Part shown: in pieces, positions 52,074 to 60,000 of the stretch
How positions within the stretch are numbered: position 1 is the stretch's first letter
Layout: the number at the start of each line of letters is the position of its first letter
Notes under the pieces: generated by a model
The model's input: the letters and a program-made list of their open reading frames with translations, nothing else
Told to the model about the DNA's origin: nothing
The model's database searches: none
Assembly (NCBI GenBank): GCA_947632355.1
Contig: CANROY010000002.1
Span: 3,943 to 67,942, forward strand
DNA: 64,000 bases
Source: an uncultured Bacilli bacterium
Lineage (GTDB): Bacteria > Bacillota_I > Bacilli_A > RF39 > UBA660
Direction of reading: 5' to 3'
Position numbers and translations under genes: made by a program

Positions 52074-53503
52074 TGGGAAAATATAAAGCTGTTATCGGTC
52101 TTGAAATGCACTGTGAGTTAAAAAGTAACTCGAAAGTATTTTCAAGTGCTAGAAATTCTTATAACGAAATACCAAATGACAATATTGCTCCCGTTGATAT
52201 GGCCTTCCCAGGTACACTTCCTGTTGTCAATAAAAAATGTGTTCACGATGCTTTAATGATGAGTATGGTTTTAAATTGTAAACAACCCGAATATATGTAT
52301 TTTGACCGTAAAAACTATTACTATCCGGATTTACCAAAAGGATACCAAATTACGCAAATGGAATCTCCTGTTGGAGTGGATGGTTCTATTGAAATTGAAG
52401 TAAATGGTACTAAAAAAACTGTAAAAATTCACGATATCCATCTAGAAGAAGATGCAGCAAGTCTAGACCATTACTACGATACTTCTTGTATTGATTACAA
52501 TCGTGCTGGAGTACCACTTCTAGAACTTGTTACAGAGCCATGTTTATCAAGTGCCGAAGAAGCAGTTGCTTTCCTAGAACATATGCGTAGTGCTTATAAA
52601 TACTGTGGTGTTTCTGAAGCTGATACCAAAAAAGGACAAATCAGATGTGATGTCAATGTTTCTATTATGGATGAAGATGCAACAGAGTTTGGAACAAGAG
52701 TAGAGGTAAAAAACATTAATTCCTTTGGAAATGTATTTGATGCCATCAATTACGAAATTAAACGTCAAAGCGAATTAAAGGATGCTGGAAGATACGAAGA
52801 AGTAGAACAAGAAACAAGACGTTTTGATGAAGAATCTGGTACCACTATTCGTATGCGTTCTAAGGTCGATGCCATTGACTACAAATATTTTGTTGATCCT
52901 AACTTACCAAAATTTAAAATTGATGAAGCTTGGTTAGAAGAAATACGAAAAGAAATTCCACTACTAGCTTTAGAAAGAAAAGAAAAGTATATTACGGAAC
53001 TTGGTTTAAGTGATTATGATGCTTCTGTTATCGTAAAAGAAAAAGAATACGCTGATTACTTTGAAGAATGTTTATCTTTAGGAATTGATGCCAAAACCTC
53101 TAGTAACTGGCTTACAACTCAAATTCTAGGGGAAATCAATCGTACCGAAGAAAATTTAAATAATTTTTATTTAACACCAACTTTATTAAAACAAATTACG
53201 GATGAAATCGAAAAAGGTACAATTTCTTCTAAACAAGCGAAAGAAATCTTCTATAAAGCCGTAGAAGAAAAGAAAGAACCAAAATCATATATTAGCAGTG
53301 ATATGGCCCAAATTTCCGATAGAGGAGCATTAGAAGAAATTATTACAAAAATTTTAGAAGAAAATCCTTCTCAAGTAGAAGCCTATAAAAATGGTAAAGA
53401 TAATTTATTTGATTACTTTGTTGGTCAAGTGATGAAAAATACAAGAGGAAAAGCAAATCCAGTCATAACCAAAGAAATTTTAAAAGACAAGTTAGAACAA
53501 TAA
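52073..53503 (+). CDS. gatB: Asp/Glu-tRNA amidotransferase subunit B
   Basis: GatB activates the misacylated carboxylate and receives ammonia from GatA. The N-terminal cradle shows YKAVIGLEMHCELKSNSKVF, YFDRKNYYYPDLPKGYQIT, YNRAGVPLLELVTEP and DVNVSI. The C-terminal YqeY-like tail binds tRNA (VGQVMKNTRGKANP). At 476 residues the length is normal. AAAGGAGG precedes ATG 52073. Its 3' end contains the 5' arm of the operon terminator, and a copy of that 3' end is found again at 54.1 kb. Confidence 0.97.
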   Translation: MGKYKAVIGLEMHCELKSNSKVFSSARNSYNEIPNDNIAPVDMAFPGTLPVVNKKCVHDALMMSMVLNCKQPEYMYFDRKNYYYPDLPKGYQITQMESPVGVDGSIEIEVNGTKKTVKIHDIHLEEDAASLDHYYDTSCIDYNRAGVPLLELVTEPCLSSAEEAVAFLEHMRSAYKYCGVSEADTKKGQIRCDVNVSIMDEDATEFGTRVEVKNINSFGNVFDAINYEIKRQSELKDAGRYEEVEQETRRFDEESGTTIRMRSKVDAIDYKYFVDPNLPKFKIDEAWLEEIRKEIPLLALERKEKYITELGLSDYDASVIVKEKEYADYFEECLSLGIDAKTSSNWLTTQILGEINRTEENLNNFYLTPTLLKQITDEIEKGTISSKQAKEIFYKAVEEKKEPKSYISSDMAQISDRGALEEIITKILEENPSQVEAYKNGKDNLFDYFVGQVMKNTRGKANPVITKEILKDKLEQ

Positions 53504-53575
53504 AACTTGTTTTTTAAATGAAACCCGTATATAATAATTTTCAATAGAAAAGGAGAATTTGTATGAATACATTTA
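53475..53575 (+). repeat. Tandem duplication, copy 1 (gatB 3' end, terminator, promoter, gene start)
   Basis: Positions 53475-53575 and about 54105-54207 are near-identical: the last gatB codons, the terminator, the TATAAT promoter (53530-53535), the AAGGAGA-type ribosome binding site and the first codons MNT-K. The offset is about 631 bases. Confidence 0.85.
53487..53515 (+). terminator. Terminator of the hisS-gatB operon
   Basis: ACAAGTT (53487-53493) pairs with AACTTGT (53504-53510), followed by TTTTT. The gatB stop codon (53501-53503) is in the loop. A nearly identical copy lies at 54118-54147. Confidence 0.85.
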
Positions 53576-54084
53576 AAAAGAGAGCCCTTTTACTTGGGAT
53601 GCTAGCCAATTTAACAACAGTATCCCTAACTGGATGTGCAGAAAAATTATATTGTTCTAATATGACAATTAAATATGAAGATGGAAAAGCAAATGAGGGA
53701 AATATTCTTTATAATAGTATTTATGGTAATATAAAAGTTCTTTTATTAGAATATAACGGAGTTATTAAACCTTACTTAATTGTTATAAAAAATTGTTATA
53801 ATATTAATTATGATTTAGTATGTATAGAATATTATGATTTAAAAAGTCGTACCCTATTAATAACAATGAAAGAGGATGGTACTGTTACAAATGGAGGTTA
53901 CTTTACTATTTTAGAAGAACATGAATTTATGGACTATTTTATTGAAGTAGAAGAATTAAAACCAAAATATGATGTAACAGAACTTATCGATTATTATGAT
54001 ACAAATATTGAGCCTAAATTAACAGAATATATTGCTACTGAATATAGTGATTATACGAAAACGCTAACAGATAAATCAAAATAA
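53563..54084 (+). CDS. Small lipoprotein, paralog A
   Basis: A 173-residue lipoprotein. The signal peptide (MNTFKKRALLLGMLANLTTV) ends in a lipobox SLTGC (Cys25), so it is anchored outside. The domain after the anchor contains LLLEYNGVIKPYLIVI, EYYDLKSRTLL, ILEEHEFMDYF and ELIDYYDTNIEPKLTEYIA. These blocks recur in the next gene at 54195, so the two are tandem paralogs. It has its own promoter after the gatB terminator and ends in a hairpin. Function is unknown. Confidence 0.8.
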   Translation: MNTFKKRALLLGMLANLTTVSLTGCAEKLYCSNMTIKYEDGKANEGNILYNSIYGNIKVLLLEYNGVIKPYLIVIKNCYNINYDLVCIEYYDLKSRTLLITMKEDGTVTNGGYFTILEEHEFMDYFIEVEELKPKYDVTELIDYYDTNIEPKLTEYIATEYSDYTKTLTDKSK

Positions 54085-54096
54085 TGGTTTATCTTT
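54069..54096 (+). terminator. Terminator shared with 56255-56282 (identical 28-mer)
   Basis: AGATAAA (54069-54075) pairs with TTTATCT around a 12-base loop that contains the lipoprotein stop codon. The same 28 bases occur at 56255-56282. Only three T follow here, against five T at the other copy. Confidence 0.7.
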
Positions 54097-54104
54097 GCAA
54101 TAAA

Positions 54105-54207
54105 AAAATTTTAAAAGGCAAGTTAGAACAATAAAACTTGTTTTTTAAATAAAACTCGTATATAATAAATTTCAACCAAAAAAGGAGAGATTGTATGAAT
54201 ACATGTA
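54105..54207 (+). repeat. Tandem duplication, copy 2
   Basis: Second copy of the gatB 3' end, terminator (54118-54147) and promoter. The gatB codons here are a fossil, not part of a reading frame in use. The promoter TATAAT is repeated ahead of ATG 54195. Confidence 0.85.
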
Positions 54208-54602
54208 AAAACAATTTTAAAGATTTGAATATTGATTTTGAAAAAATTTATGAGAATATAAGAGTTATACTACTAGAAAATAACGGAGTTATTAAACCTT
54301 ATTTAACTCTTGTACATGGATATTTTGATAAAAATCATCAAACAATCGTAGAATATTATGACTTAAAAAGTGGTACTCTATTACTAAAAAGAAATTTGTA
54401 TAGTCCTGATTTAACAAAAGAACATTCTACTATTTTAGAACAACATGAATTTATAGACTATCTTTTTGAAGTAAAAGAAGAAAAACTAGAGTATCGTGTA
54501 TCAGAACTTATTGATTTTTATGATACGAATGTAGAACCTAAATTAACAGAATACATTGCTTCTAAATACAGTGACTATAAAAAAGAATTAACAAATAAAT
54601 AA
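54195..54602 (+). CDS. Paralog B of the lipoprotein, without signal peptide
   Basis: A 135-residue protein that matches the lipoprotein domain (LLENNGVIKPYLTLVHG, EYYDLKSGTLL, ILEQHEFIDYL, ELIDFYDTNVEPKLTEYIA). The start is MNTCKNNFKDLNIDFEKIY: the hydrophobic signal region has been lost, probably by deletion of the codons between the conserved first residues and the mature domain. The product would stay in the cytosol. It keeps a promoter, an AAAGGAGAGA ribosome binding site and a strong terminator, so it may still be expressed. Function unknown. Confidence 0.75.
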   Translation: MNTCKNNFKDLNIDFEKIYENIRVILLENNGVIKPYLTLVHGYFDKNHQTIVEYYDLKSGTLLLKRNLYSPDLTKEHSTILEQHEFIDYLFEVKEEKLEYRVSELIDFYDTNVEPKLTEYIASKYSDYKKELTNK

Positions 54603-54626
54603 ATATAGAGAACAATTTTAACTTAA

Positions 54627-54668
54627 AAACCTTGATTCTATAAAGTACAATAAAACTCAAGGTTTTTT
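54627..54668 (+). terminator. Intrinsic terminator
   Basis: AAACCTTGA (54627-54635) pairs with TCAAGGTTT (54657-54665) around a 21-base loop, followed by T residues. Confidence 0.8.
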
Positions 54669-54735
54669 ATTTTGGATTTTGTTTACATATCAATAATTCT
54701 TATGATAAAATAATTTTAGAATAGGAAGTAATAAT

Positions 54736-56043
54736 ATGAAAAAAAATATTTTAATTGGTTGTTTGGTTATCCTATGTTTTACTATTGGTATAATTAGTGG
54801 CTACTTTTTCTTAAAAAAAGAAGAAAATACGAGTATTAAAAATACAGTAGAAAATAATAATCCTTCAATGAAAAGTGAATTCAATACATCTGTTGAAGAA
54901 CAATATGCTGATATTTTAGATCAATATTTTAACTTTGATTATTTATATTTATACAATTATGAAAATATTGCACGATATCCAACTGCATATAAAGATGTTG
55001 TTTTATCACTTGATGTTGATGTTGTAAAAGTTATTGAAGAAGAAAATAATCATTATAAAATGCTTGTAAATATGGCTGATCATGACTATGAAGAACAAGA
55101 ATTTGTTATTGAAGGTGACTATAAAAAAGCTCGTTATTTAGAAAATGATTTTATAAAAGTATATGGTGTATATAAAGGAAACGAAAAATATGTTATAGAT
55201 GGCAAAGATAAAGTTTTGCCTAAAATTAATGCTATAAAAGTAATTGTTAGTGATGCAACAGGAGAATTTAATGAATATGATGAGGAAGATATTAGAGAAA
55301 TTGCTACTCATTTCTTTAATAGTTCTTATACTTTAACAAAACCAAATTATGATTTTACTGGAACTTTGGGAATGTATTATGCTTCATTACCATTTCACTA
55401 TTTAATTACACTTGATAATAATTCTAATGCTCGATTTAATAAATATCGTATTTATACAGGCTATGGAAGAATTGATGTTGCTACGGAAGAGGATAGTCCT
55501 TATTTACAAAGATATATTTCAAAAACAAGTGATGGTAACCATTTTATATTATCTACTTATACTACAAATAATGACTATTTGGAATTACAAGCCTATGATA
55601 AAGATTTTAAACAAATTTGGACCCGTACATTTGAACAAGCAGGTAAATATATTTATGATAATAATGGTGGAAGAATCGTAATTGTTATAGATAATGATTT
55701 ATATATCATTGATGAAAATACTGGGGAAAATATTATAGATCCAATTATAGTGTCAAAATATAATACTATTAAATTATTAGCGAATGGGGATATTATTTTA
55801 GTTACACAATCTGCAAAAGACTTTATATTCTATATTACAAAAGATGGAAATATTAAATGGAAAAGTTCTTTATCAACCTATAATGGAGAAGCATCAAATA
55901 CTGTGGATTCTATATATGCATTATTAGTTGCTAATGATACCATTTATGTTGGTTTTAAAACGAGCAAATATAATGCTAATGTTGTATTGTTTAATCAAAA
56001 TGGTGAAGAAATAGTAAACACATTTGCTAATCCAAATAATTGA
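54736..56043 (+). CDS. Membrane-anchored protein with PQQ-like beta-propeller
   Basis: A 435-residue protein. An N-terminal signal anchor (about residues 4-25, NILIGCLVILCFTIGIISGYFFL) is followed by an acidic extracytoplasmic region. The C-terminal half (about 260-430) has repeated strand blocks typical of PQQ/WD-like propellers (FILSTYTTNNDYLELQAYDKD, IVIVIDNDLYIIDENTG, FIFYITKDGNIKWKSS, TIYVGFKTS). The DG-type turns and W in IKWKSS fit PQQ-like repeats. It likely binds or senses something outside the cell. GGAAGT precedes ATG 54736. Function not assigned. Confidence 0.75.
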   Translation: MKKNILIGCLVILCFTIGIISGYFFLKKEENTSIKNTVENNNPSMKSEFNTSVEEQYADILDQYFNFDYLYLYNYENIARYPTAYKDVVLSLDVDVVKVIEEENNHYKMLVNMADHDYEEQEFVIEGDYKKARYLENDFIKVYGVYKGNEKYVIDGKDKVLPKINAIKVIVSDATGEFNEYDEEDIREIATHFFNSSYTLTKPNYDFTGTLGMYYASLPFHYLITLDNNSNARFNKYRIYTGYGRIDVATEEDSPYLQRYISKTSDGNHFILSTYTTNNDYLELQAYDKDFKQIWTRTFEQAGKYIYDNNGGRIVIVIDNDLYIIDENTGENIIDPIIVSKYNTIKLLANGDIILVTQSAKDFIFYITKDGNIKWKSSLSTYNGEASNTVDSIYALLVANDTIYVGFKTSKYNANVVLFNQNGEEIVNTFANPNN

Positions 56044-56063
56044 AATAAAGTTTAGAAGTAATC

Positions 56064-56168
56064 TTGTAATTTAGTAAGGAATATATTATAATAATAGTAA
56101 TAAAAAAGGAGGATTTTATTATGAAAATACTTGATTCTCAAAAATATTTTGAAATTGATAAAGGCTAA
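56064..56168 (+). pseudogene. Promoter plus a 15-codon ORF, likely gene remnant
   Basis: TTGTAA (56064-56069), 17 bases and TATAAT (56087-56092) form a good promoter. AAAAAGGAGG at 56104-56113 precedes ATG 56121, and the frame ends at TAA 56166-56168 (MKILDSQKYFEIDKG). A one-base shift at the end leads into a further 19 open codons (AKIYLKSYSIRKFKLVNAV). It may be a frameshifted remnant of a small gene or a true micro-ORF. The rest of the 56044-56308 gap is AT-rich and carries the hairpin at 56255. Confidence 0.5.
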
Positions 56169-56254
56169 AATATACTTAAAGAGTTATTCTATTAGAAAGT
56201 TCAAGTTAGTCAATGCTGTTTAATATACTATAGATAAACTTATAATTAGAAAAA

Positions 56255-56286
56255 AGATAAATCAAAATAATGGTTTATCTTTTTCT
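56255..56286 (+). terminator. Terminator, second copy of the 28-mer seen at 54069
   Basis: The same 28 bases as 54069-54096, here followed by five T. The bases before it still spell the last lipoprotein codons and stop, so this is a fossil 3' end of that gene. Confidence 0.72.
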
Positions 56287-56290
56287 TTTA

Positions 56291-56299
56291 TGGTATACT
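56291..56299 (+). promoter_or_regulatory. Extended -10 element
   Basis: TGGTATACT (56291-56299), right after the terminator at 56255 and ten bases before ATG 56309. Confidence 0.5.
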
Positions 56300-56308
56300 A
56301 GAGTAGTG

Positions 56309-57187
56309 ATGAATATGAATAAGATAAAAAGAATGTTTAAACAAATGATTGATTTTTTTAAAGGAATACGTATAAGTACTATTTATAAATTAGTTGGACT
56401 TGCTCTTTTATTTGCCATTCTATTTTGGGTTTATACGACTTGGAAAAGTAATCAAGCCCTTACCAAAAAAATGGAATCTGATACCTATATAAATGGTAAA
56501 GTAACCAATAAGGGAGAAGATTATATCATTGTGGAAGATGAAAATCAAAATGAATATAAAATACCAAGTACGGAAGATGTTCCTATTGGTAGTGATGTGA
56601 ATGCTAAAGTAGAAGAAGTTATAGAACCTACTGAAGAAGAAAAGAAGGAAGAAACTCCGAAAACCGTTACCAGTAGTGGTGTTACCGTTACAAACGAGAA
56701 AAAGGAAAATAAGAATGCCGATGCCGAAGTGATTGCTTATTTTAATGAAACAGAAAGTGATATGGAGAATCCTAGTTTAAAAGAAGAAGTAAAGGCTCGT
56801 TTTATTACGGTAGTTGATTTTCTATTCTATGATGGAACCATAAAAGGGTATACCTTAAATGATTTATCTTCGAAAGCTAAATTACAAATTTTAAAAATAG
56901 CTTTAGCAATCGATTCCAAAATAGAAAATTATATTCCGGGTTATAAAGAAACAATTACTTCAACAACGGGAAAGATTTATACCGGTTTAAAATCAAAAAT
57001 TATTGAAAGTTATTTAAAGATTACGACGAAAATTTGTAATTATGATGCAGACACTTGCGACCAAGCCAAAAAAGATTTTCAAGATATGAAAAAATCATTT
57101 TCGATTACTTGGAATTTAATCAAAGACTTAGTTTCCAGTGGAGCAGAAAATTTAAAAGAATGGTATGAGATTTTTAGTGGAAAATAA
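56309..57187 (+). CDS. Single-span membrane protein upstream of the HerA-like gene
   Basis: A 292-residue protein. A short basic N-terminus (KIKRMFKQMIDFFKG) precedes one transmembrane helix (about residues 27-47, LVGLALLFAILFWVYTTW). A small beta-barrel-like domain follows (YINGKVTNKGEDYIIVEDENQNEYKI), then an acidic linker and a helical C-terminus (LSSKAKLQILKIALAID; DQAKKDFQDMKKSF). The barrel resembles an OB/SH3-like fold. ATG 56309 has only a weak ribosome binding site; 56315 is an alternative. It lies 47 bases before the HerA-like gene, which also has its own -10 element. No family is recognised. Confidence 0.7.
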   Translation: MNMNKIKRMFKQMIDFFKGIRISTIYKLVGLALLFAILFWVYTTWKSNQALTKKMESDTYINGKVTNKGEDYIIVEDENQNEYKIPSTEDVPIGSDVNAKVEEVIEPTEEEKKEETPKTVTSSGVTVTNEKKENKNADAEVIAYFNETESDMENPSLKEEVKARFITVVDFLFYDGTIKGYTLNDLSSKAKLQILKIALAIDSKIENYIPGYKETITSTTGKIYTGLKSKIIESYLKITTKICNYDADTCDQAKKDFQDMKKSFSITWNLIKDLVSSGAENLKEWYEIFSGK

Positions 57188-57196
57188 AATAAATTT

Positions 57197-57205
57197 ATGG
57201 TATAG
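57197..57205 (+). promoter_or_regulatory. Extended -10 element of the HerA-like gene
   Basis: TGGTATAGT (57197-57205), about 30 bases before ATG 57235. Confidence 0.45.
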
Positions 57206-57234
57206 TTAAAGAGAATAATAAAGAGGTGCTAAAT

Positions 57235-59055
57235 ATGTTTGGAAAAATAAAATACATTGGTGAAAGTATTGCTACAGTAGAAAACGAGGGTGGAGATGCT
57301 GGAACAACCGATTTAATGAATATAAATGTTATTTTTGAAGCTCCTGATCAAAGAATTTTAGGAGAAGTAACAGAATTTAATAAAGACGAAATAAAAATAC
57401 GTTTTCTAGGGGAATATTTAAATGGTCATTATGTCAATGGTGTTATTAGAAAACCTCTTTTATCAAGTAAAATTCGTATTATCAATAACGAAGAATTAAT
57501 GGAACTTGTTGGTCGTGAAAGCGACAAATCTTTTGTTTTAGGAAATAGTGCTATTTATAAAAACTATAAGGTTTGTCCGAATATCAATGATTTATTATCC
57601 AATCATTTAGGAATATTTGGAAATACCGGTAGTGGTAAATCTTGTGGTGTTGCTAGAATCGTTCAAAATTTATTTTCCAATCCAAATATGCTTTCTTATA
57701 ATGCCAATATCTTTGTATTTGATGCTTATGGTGAATATAAAAATGCGTTTGGAAGTATCAATAAAATTAATCCAAATTATAGTTATAAGTTTATTACCAC
57801 AAATCCAATCGATAGTGATGACTTTTTATTACAAATACCGGTTAATTTACTAAATTTAGATGATTTTGCACTACTTTTACAAGCCACCAATCATAGTCAA
57901 TTACCAATTATTGAAAGAACCATAAGACTTGCAAAAATCTTTAGTCAAGATAGTGAAGAATCAAATAAATATAAGAATCATTTAATTGCCAAAGCCTTAC
58001 TTGCCATTCTATTTAGTAACCAAACAACAGCTAGAAAGAAAAATGAAGTCTTCCAAATTATTGAAGTTTGTCATACTAATGAATTTAATTTTGATAGTAC
58101 CATTAATGGTTTAGGGTATACAAGAACTTTCAGTGAATGCTTTGAAATCGATTCAAATGGTTATTTTGGTGAAAGTGTTTTAATTACCGAATATATTTTA
58201 AAACATATCGAAGATTCTTATGAAGAAATGGAAGAACCAAAGGAATACAACTATTCTCTTGCAGATTTTGCCAAGGCTCTAGAATTTACAATGATTAGTG
58301 AAGGTTTCCAAAACAATGCTAATTTATATGATGATGCCGTTATCTTAAAAGTAAGATTAAATACAATCTTAAATACAAAAGTAGGAAAATATTTTTCCAA
58401 CAATGGGTATATCTCTATTGATAAGTTTGTTAGTAGTTTGGTGGTTAAAAATAATCGTAAAGCCCAAATCATTAATATTAATCTAGAAGATGTCGATGAT
58501 ACGTATGCAAAAGTAATTGTTAAAATTATGGCTCGTTTATTCTTTGAATTTTCTAAAAACTTAAAACAAAGAGCAAGTATTCCTTTCCATATCTTCTTAG
58601 AAGAAGCACATCGTTATATTCAAAGGGATAATGATAATTACTTACTTGGTTATAATATCTTTGAACGTATTGCTAAAGAAGGAAGAAAATATGGTGTTTT
58701 ACTAGGGATTATTAGTCAAAGACCAGTTGAAATCTCTGATACGGTTATTTCTCAAGTTTCTAACTTCTTAATCTTCAAAATGACACACCCTAAAGATATT
58801 AAATACATTGAAGAAATGCTACCAAATATCTCTGCAGATGTTATTGAAAAGCAAAAAACATTACAACCAGGTAGTTGTGTTGGATTTGGTTCTGCCTTTA
58901 AAATACCAATGATTATGCGTCTTGAACTACCGAATCCACTTCCATATAGTTCCAACTGTGATGTATCAAGTAGATGGAATGTAAAAGCCCAAGCAACAAG
59001 TCCAAGTACCCAAAGTACATCAAGTACTATAAATGGAGAAGTAAGCAACGGATAA
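57235..59055 (+). CDS. HerA-like hexameric ATPase
   Basis: A 606-residue ATPase of the HerA/FtsK superfamily. Residues 1-90 form a HAS-type barrel (FGKIKYIGESIATVENEGGD, FLGEYLNGHYVNGV). Walker A is GIFGNTGSGKSCGVARIV, the next block is NIFVFDAYGEYKNAF, and Walker B is HIFLEEAHRYIQ. The C-terminal blocks are EGRKYGVLLGIISQRPVEIS and QPGSCVGFGSAFKIPMIMRL. HerA proteins move along DNA, usually with the nuclease NurA, or act in some defence systems. No NurA-like or nuclease gene lies next to it. Neighbours are membrane proteins. AGAGGTG before ATG 57235 sets the start. A terminator overlaps its stop. Confidence 0.88.
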   Translation: MFGKIKYIGESIATVENEGGDAGTTDLMNINVIFEAPDQRILGEVTEFNKDEIKIRFLGEYLNGHYVNGVIRKPLLSSKIRIINNEELMELVGRESDKSFVLGNSAIYKNYKVCPNINDLLSNHLGIFGNTGSGKSCGVARIVQNLFSNPNMLSYNANIFVFDAYGEYKNAFGSINKINPNYSYKFITTNPIDSDDFLLQIPVNLLNLDDFALLLQATNHSQLPIIERTIRLAKIFSQDSEESNKYKNHLIAKALLAILFSNQTTARKKNEVFQIIEVCHTNEFNFDSTINGLGYTRTFSECFEIDSNGYFGESVLITEYILKHIEDSYEEMEEPKEYNYSLADFAKALEFTMISEGFQNNANLYDDAVILKVRLNTILNTKVGKYFSNNGYISIDKFVSSLVVKNNRKAQIININLEDVDDTYAKVIVKIMARLFFEFSKNLKQRASIPFHIFLEEAHRYIQRDNDNYLLGYNIFERIAKEGRKYGVLLGIISQRPVEISDTVISQVSNFLIFKMTHPKDIKYIEEMLPNISADVIEKQKTLQPGSCVGFGSAFKIPMIMRLELPNPLPYSSNCDVSSRWNVKAQATSPSTQSTSSTINGEVSNG

Positions 59056-59065
59056 GTTGCTTTTT
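59043..59065 (+). terminator. Terminator of the HerA-like gene
   Basis: AAGCAAC (59043-59049) pairs with GTTGCTT (59056-59062), followed by T residues. The stop codon is in the loop. Confidence 0.8.
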
Positions 59066-59956
59066 CATTGACTTAAAATAGGATTATTTATATAATAATA
59101 TTACTTAGAAAGGAAAAAAATTATGGATACTTTAAGGGAAAAGAAAATACAAAAATTGCAAGAAAAGATAAATAAATATGATACTATTTTAGCAAATAGA
59201 GAGTTGTTAGAAAAAGAAACAAATAAGGATTATAAAAAGAAAAAAAGAAAAATGGTGATGCTTTCCGTATTTTATGCTGGATTTATAATTGCCTTGGAAA
59301 AATTTTTTGGTTTTGGATTTCCATTTGTTCAAGAACAAATAAAAGCGTATAAAAGCATTCAAACTACAATAGATGAAAATGGAAATAAAGTTTGTGAAAA
59401 CATTGAATATAATTGTTTAGATTATGGTGAATTAAGTTCTGTTGTGACATCACTAGGAAGTTATTTATATTATTATTCCAATTGGAACTTAACATCATCA
59501 GGTGAATATATCCGTTATATCGAAAAATACAATCTAAAGGATATGAGTCTAGAAGAAGTATCAAATTTATTGATACAGCCTGAAAAAGATTTAAGTTATA
59601 TAAAAGATAGTTTAGAAATAATTAAACAAACAGAAGATTCTAAACAAGATATAAATGAATTACCACATTATGAGGCCGTATATAATGAACTAGATAAACA
59701 AGACTATATATTTGTTCGCGAATCAGAAGTATTAAATAAATGTTCAACAGCACTATTTGGATTATTCTTTGTTGTAAGCAATGTTCTTCTTTTAGCAGCA
59801 GACCCTTATGACTTAAAAGGATATAAGAAAAATTTCAATCAAAAAGTAGAGAAAAAAGAAGAGGAATATAGAAAAAAAGCACAATTAGAATTAAGAAGAA
59901 TTTTAGTCAAAAAAAGAAAAATTGGTAATAATATAGAGGATGATGAAAATAAATAG
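59053..59956 (+). repeat. Tandem gene duplication, first unit
   Basis: The unit begins inside the HerA terminator (from the TAAGTTGC at 59053). It carries the TTCAT-TGACTTAAA promoter region, the ribosome binding site and the first paralog. The second unit starts with the same junction at 59997. Confidence 0.75.
59123..59956 (+). CDS. Two-span membrane protein with coiled coils, paralog 1
   Basis: A 277-residue protein. A charged N-terminal coiled coil (about 1-48) shared with the next gene (KKIQKLQEKINKYDTILANR) is followed by a hydrophobic helix (about 50-67). An extracytoplasmic domain with several Tyr and Cys follows (CLDYGELSSVVTSLGSYLYYY), then a second helix (about 207-228) and a Lys/Glu-rich C-terminal coiled coil. 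The two ends would be cytosolic. GAAAGGAAA precedes ATG 59123. Function unknown; the architecture could allow it to anchor a cytosolic complex to the membrane. Confidence 0.75.
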   Translation: MDTLREKKIQKLQEKINKYDTILANRELLEKETNKDYKKKKRKMVMLSVFYAGFIIALEKFFGFGFPFVQEQIKAYKSIQTTIDENGNKVCENIEYNCLDYGELSSVVTSLGSYLYYYSNWNLTSSGEYIRYIEKYNLKDMSLEEVSNLLIQPEKDLSYIKDSLEIIKQTEDSKQDINELPHYEAVYNELDKQDYIFVRESEVLNKCSTALFGLFFVVSNVLLLAADPYDLKGYKKNFNQKVEKKEEEYRKKAQLELRRILVKKRKIGNNIEDDENK

Positions 59957-59959
59957 TTT

Positions 59960-60000
59960 ATGATACTTTAAAAGAAAAGAAATTAGAAAAATTATATAAG
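59960..60000 (+). pseudogene. Fossil start of a third paralog copy
   Basis: Bases 59960-60000 match the first codons of the flanking paralogs (ATG-ATACTTTA-AAGAAAAGAAA...). One base is missing after the ATG, and stops follow. The stretch then runs straight into a second copy of the HerA terminator half and promoter. Confidence 0.65.

Noticed and set aside
55412..55681. 89-codon plus-strand ORF within the propeller protein gene
   Set aside because: Frame-shifted shadow with Ile/Leu-rich low-complexity content and no ribosome binding site.
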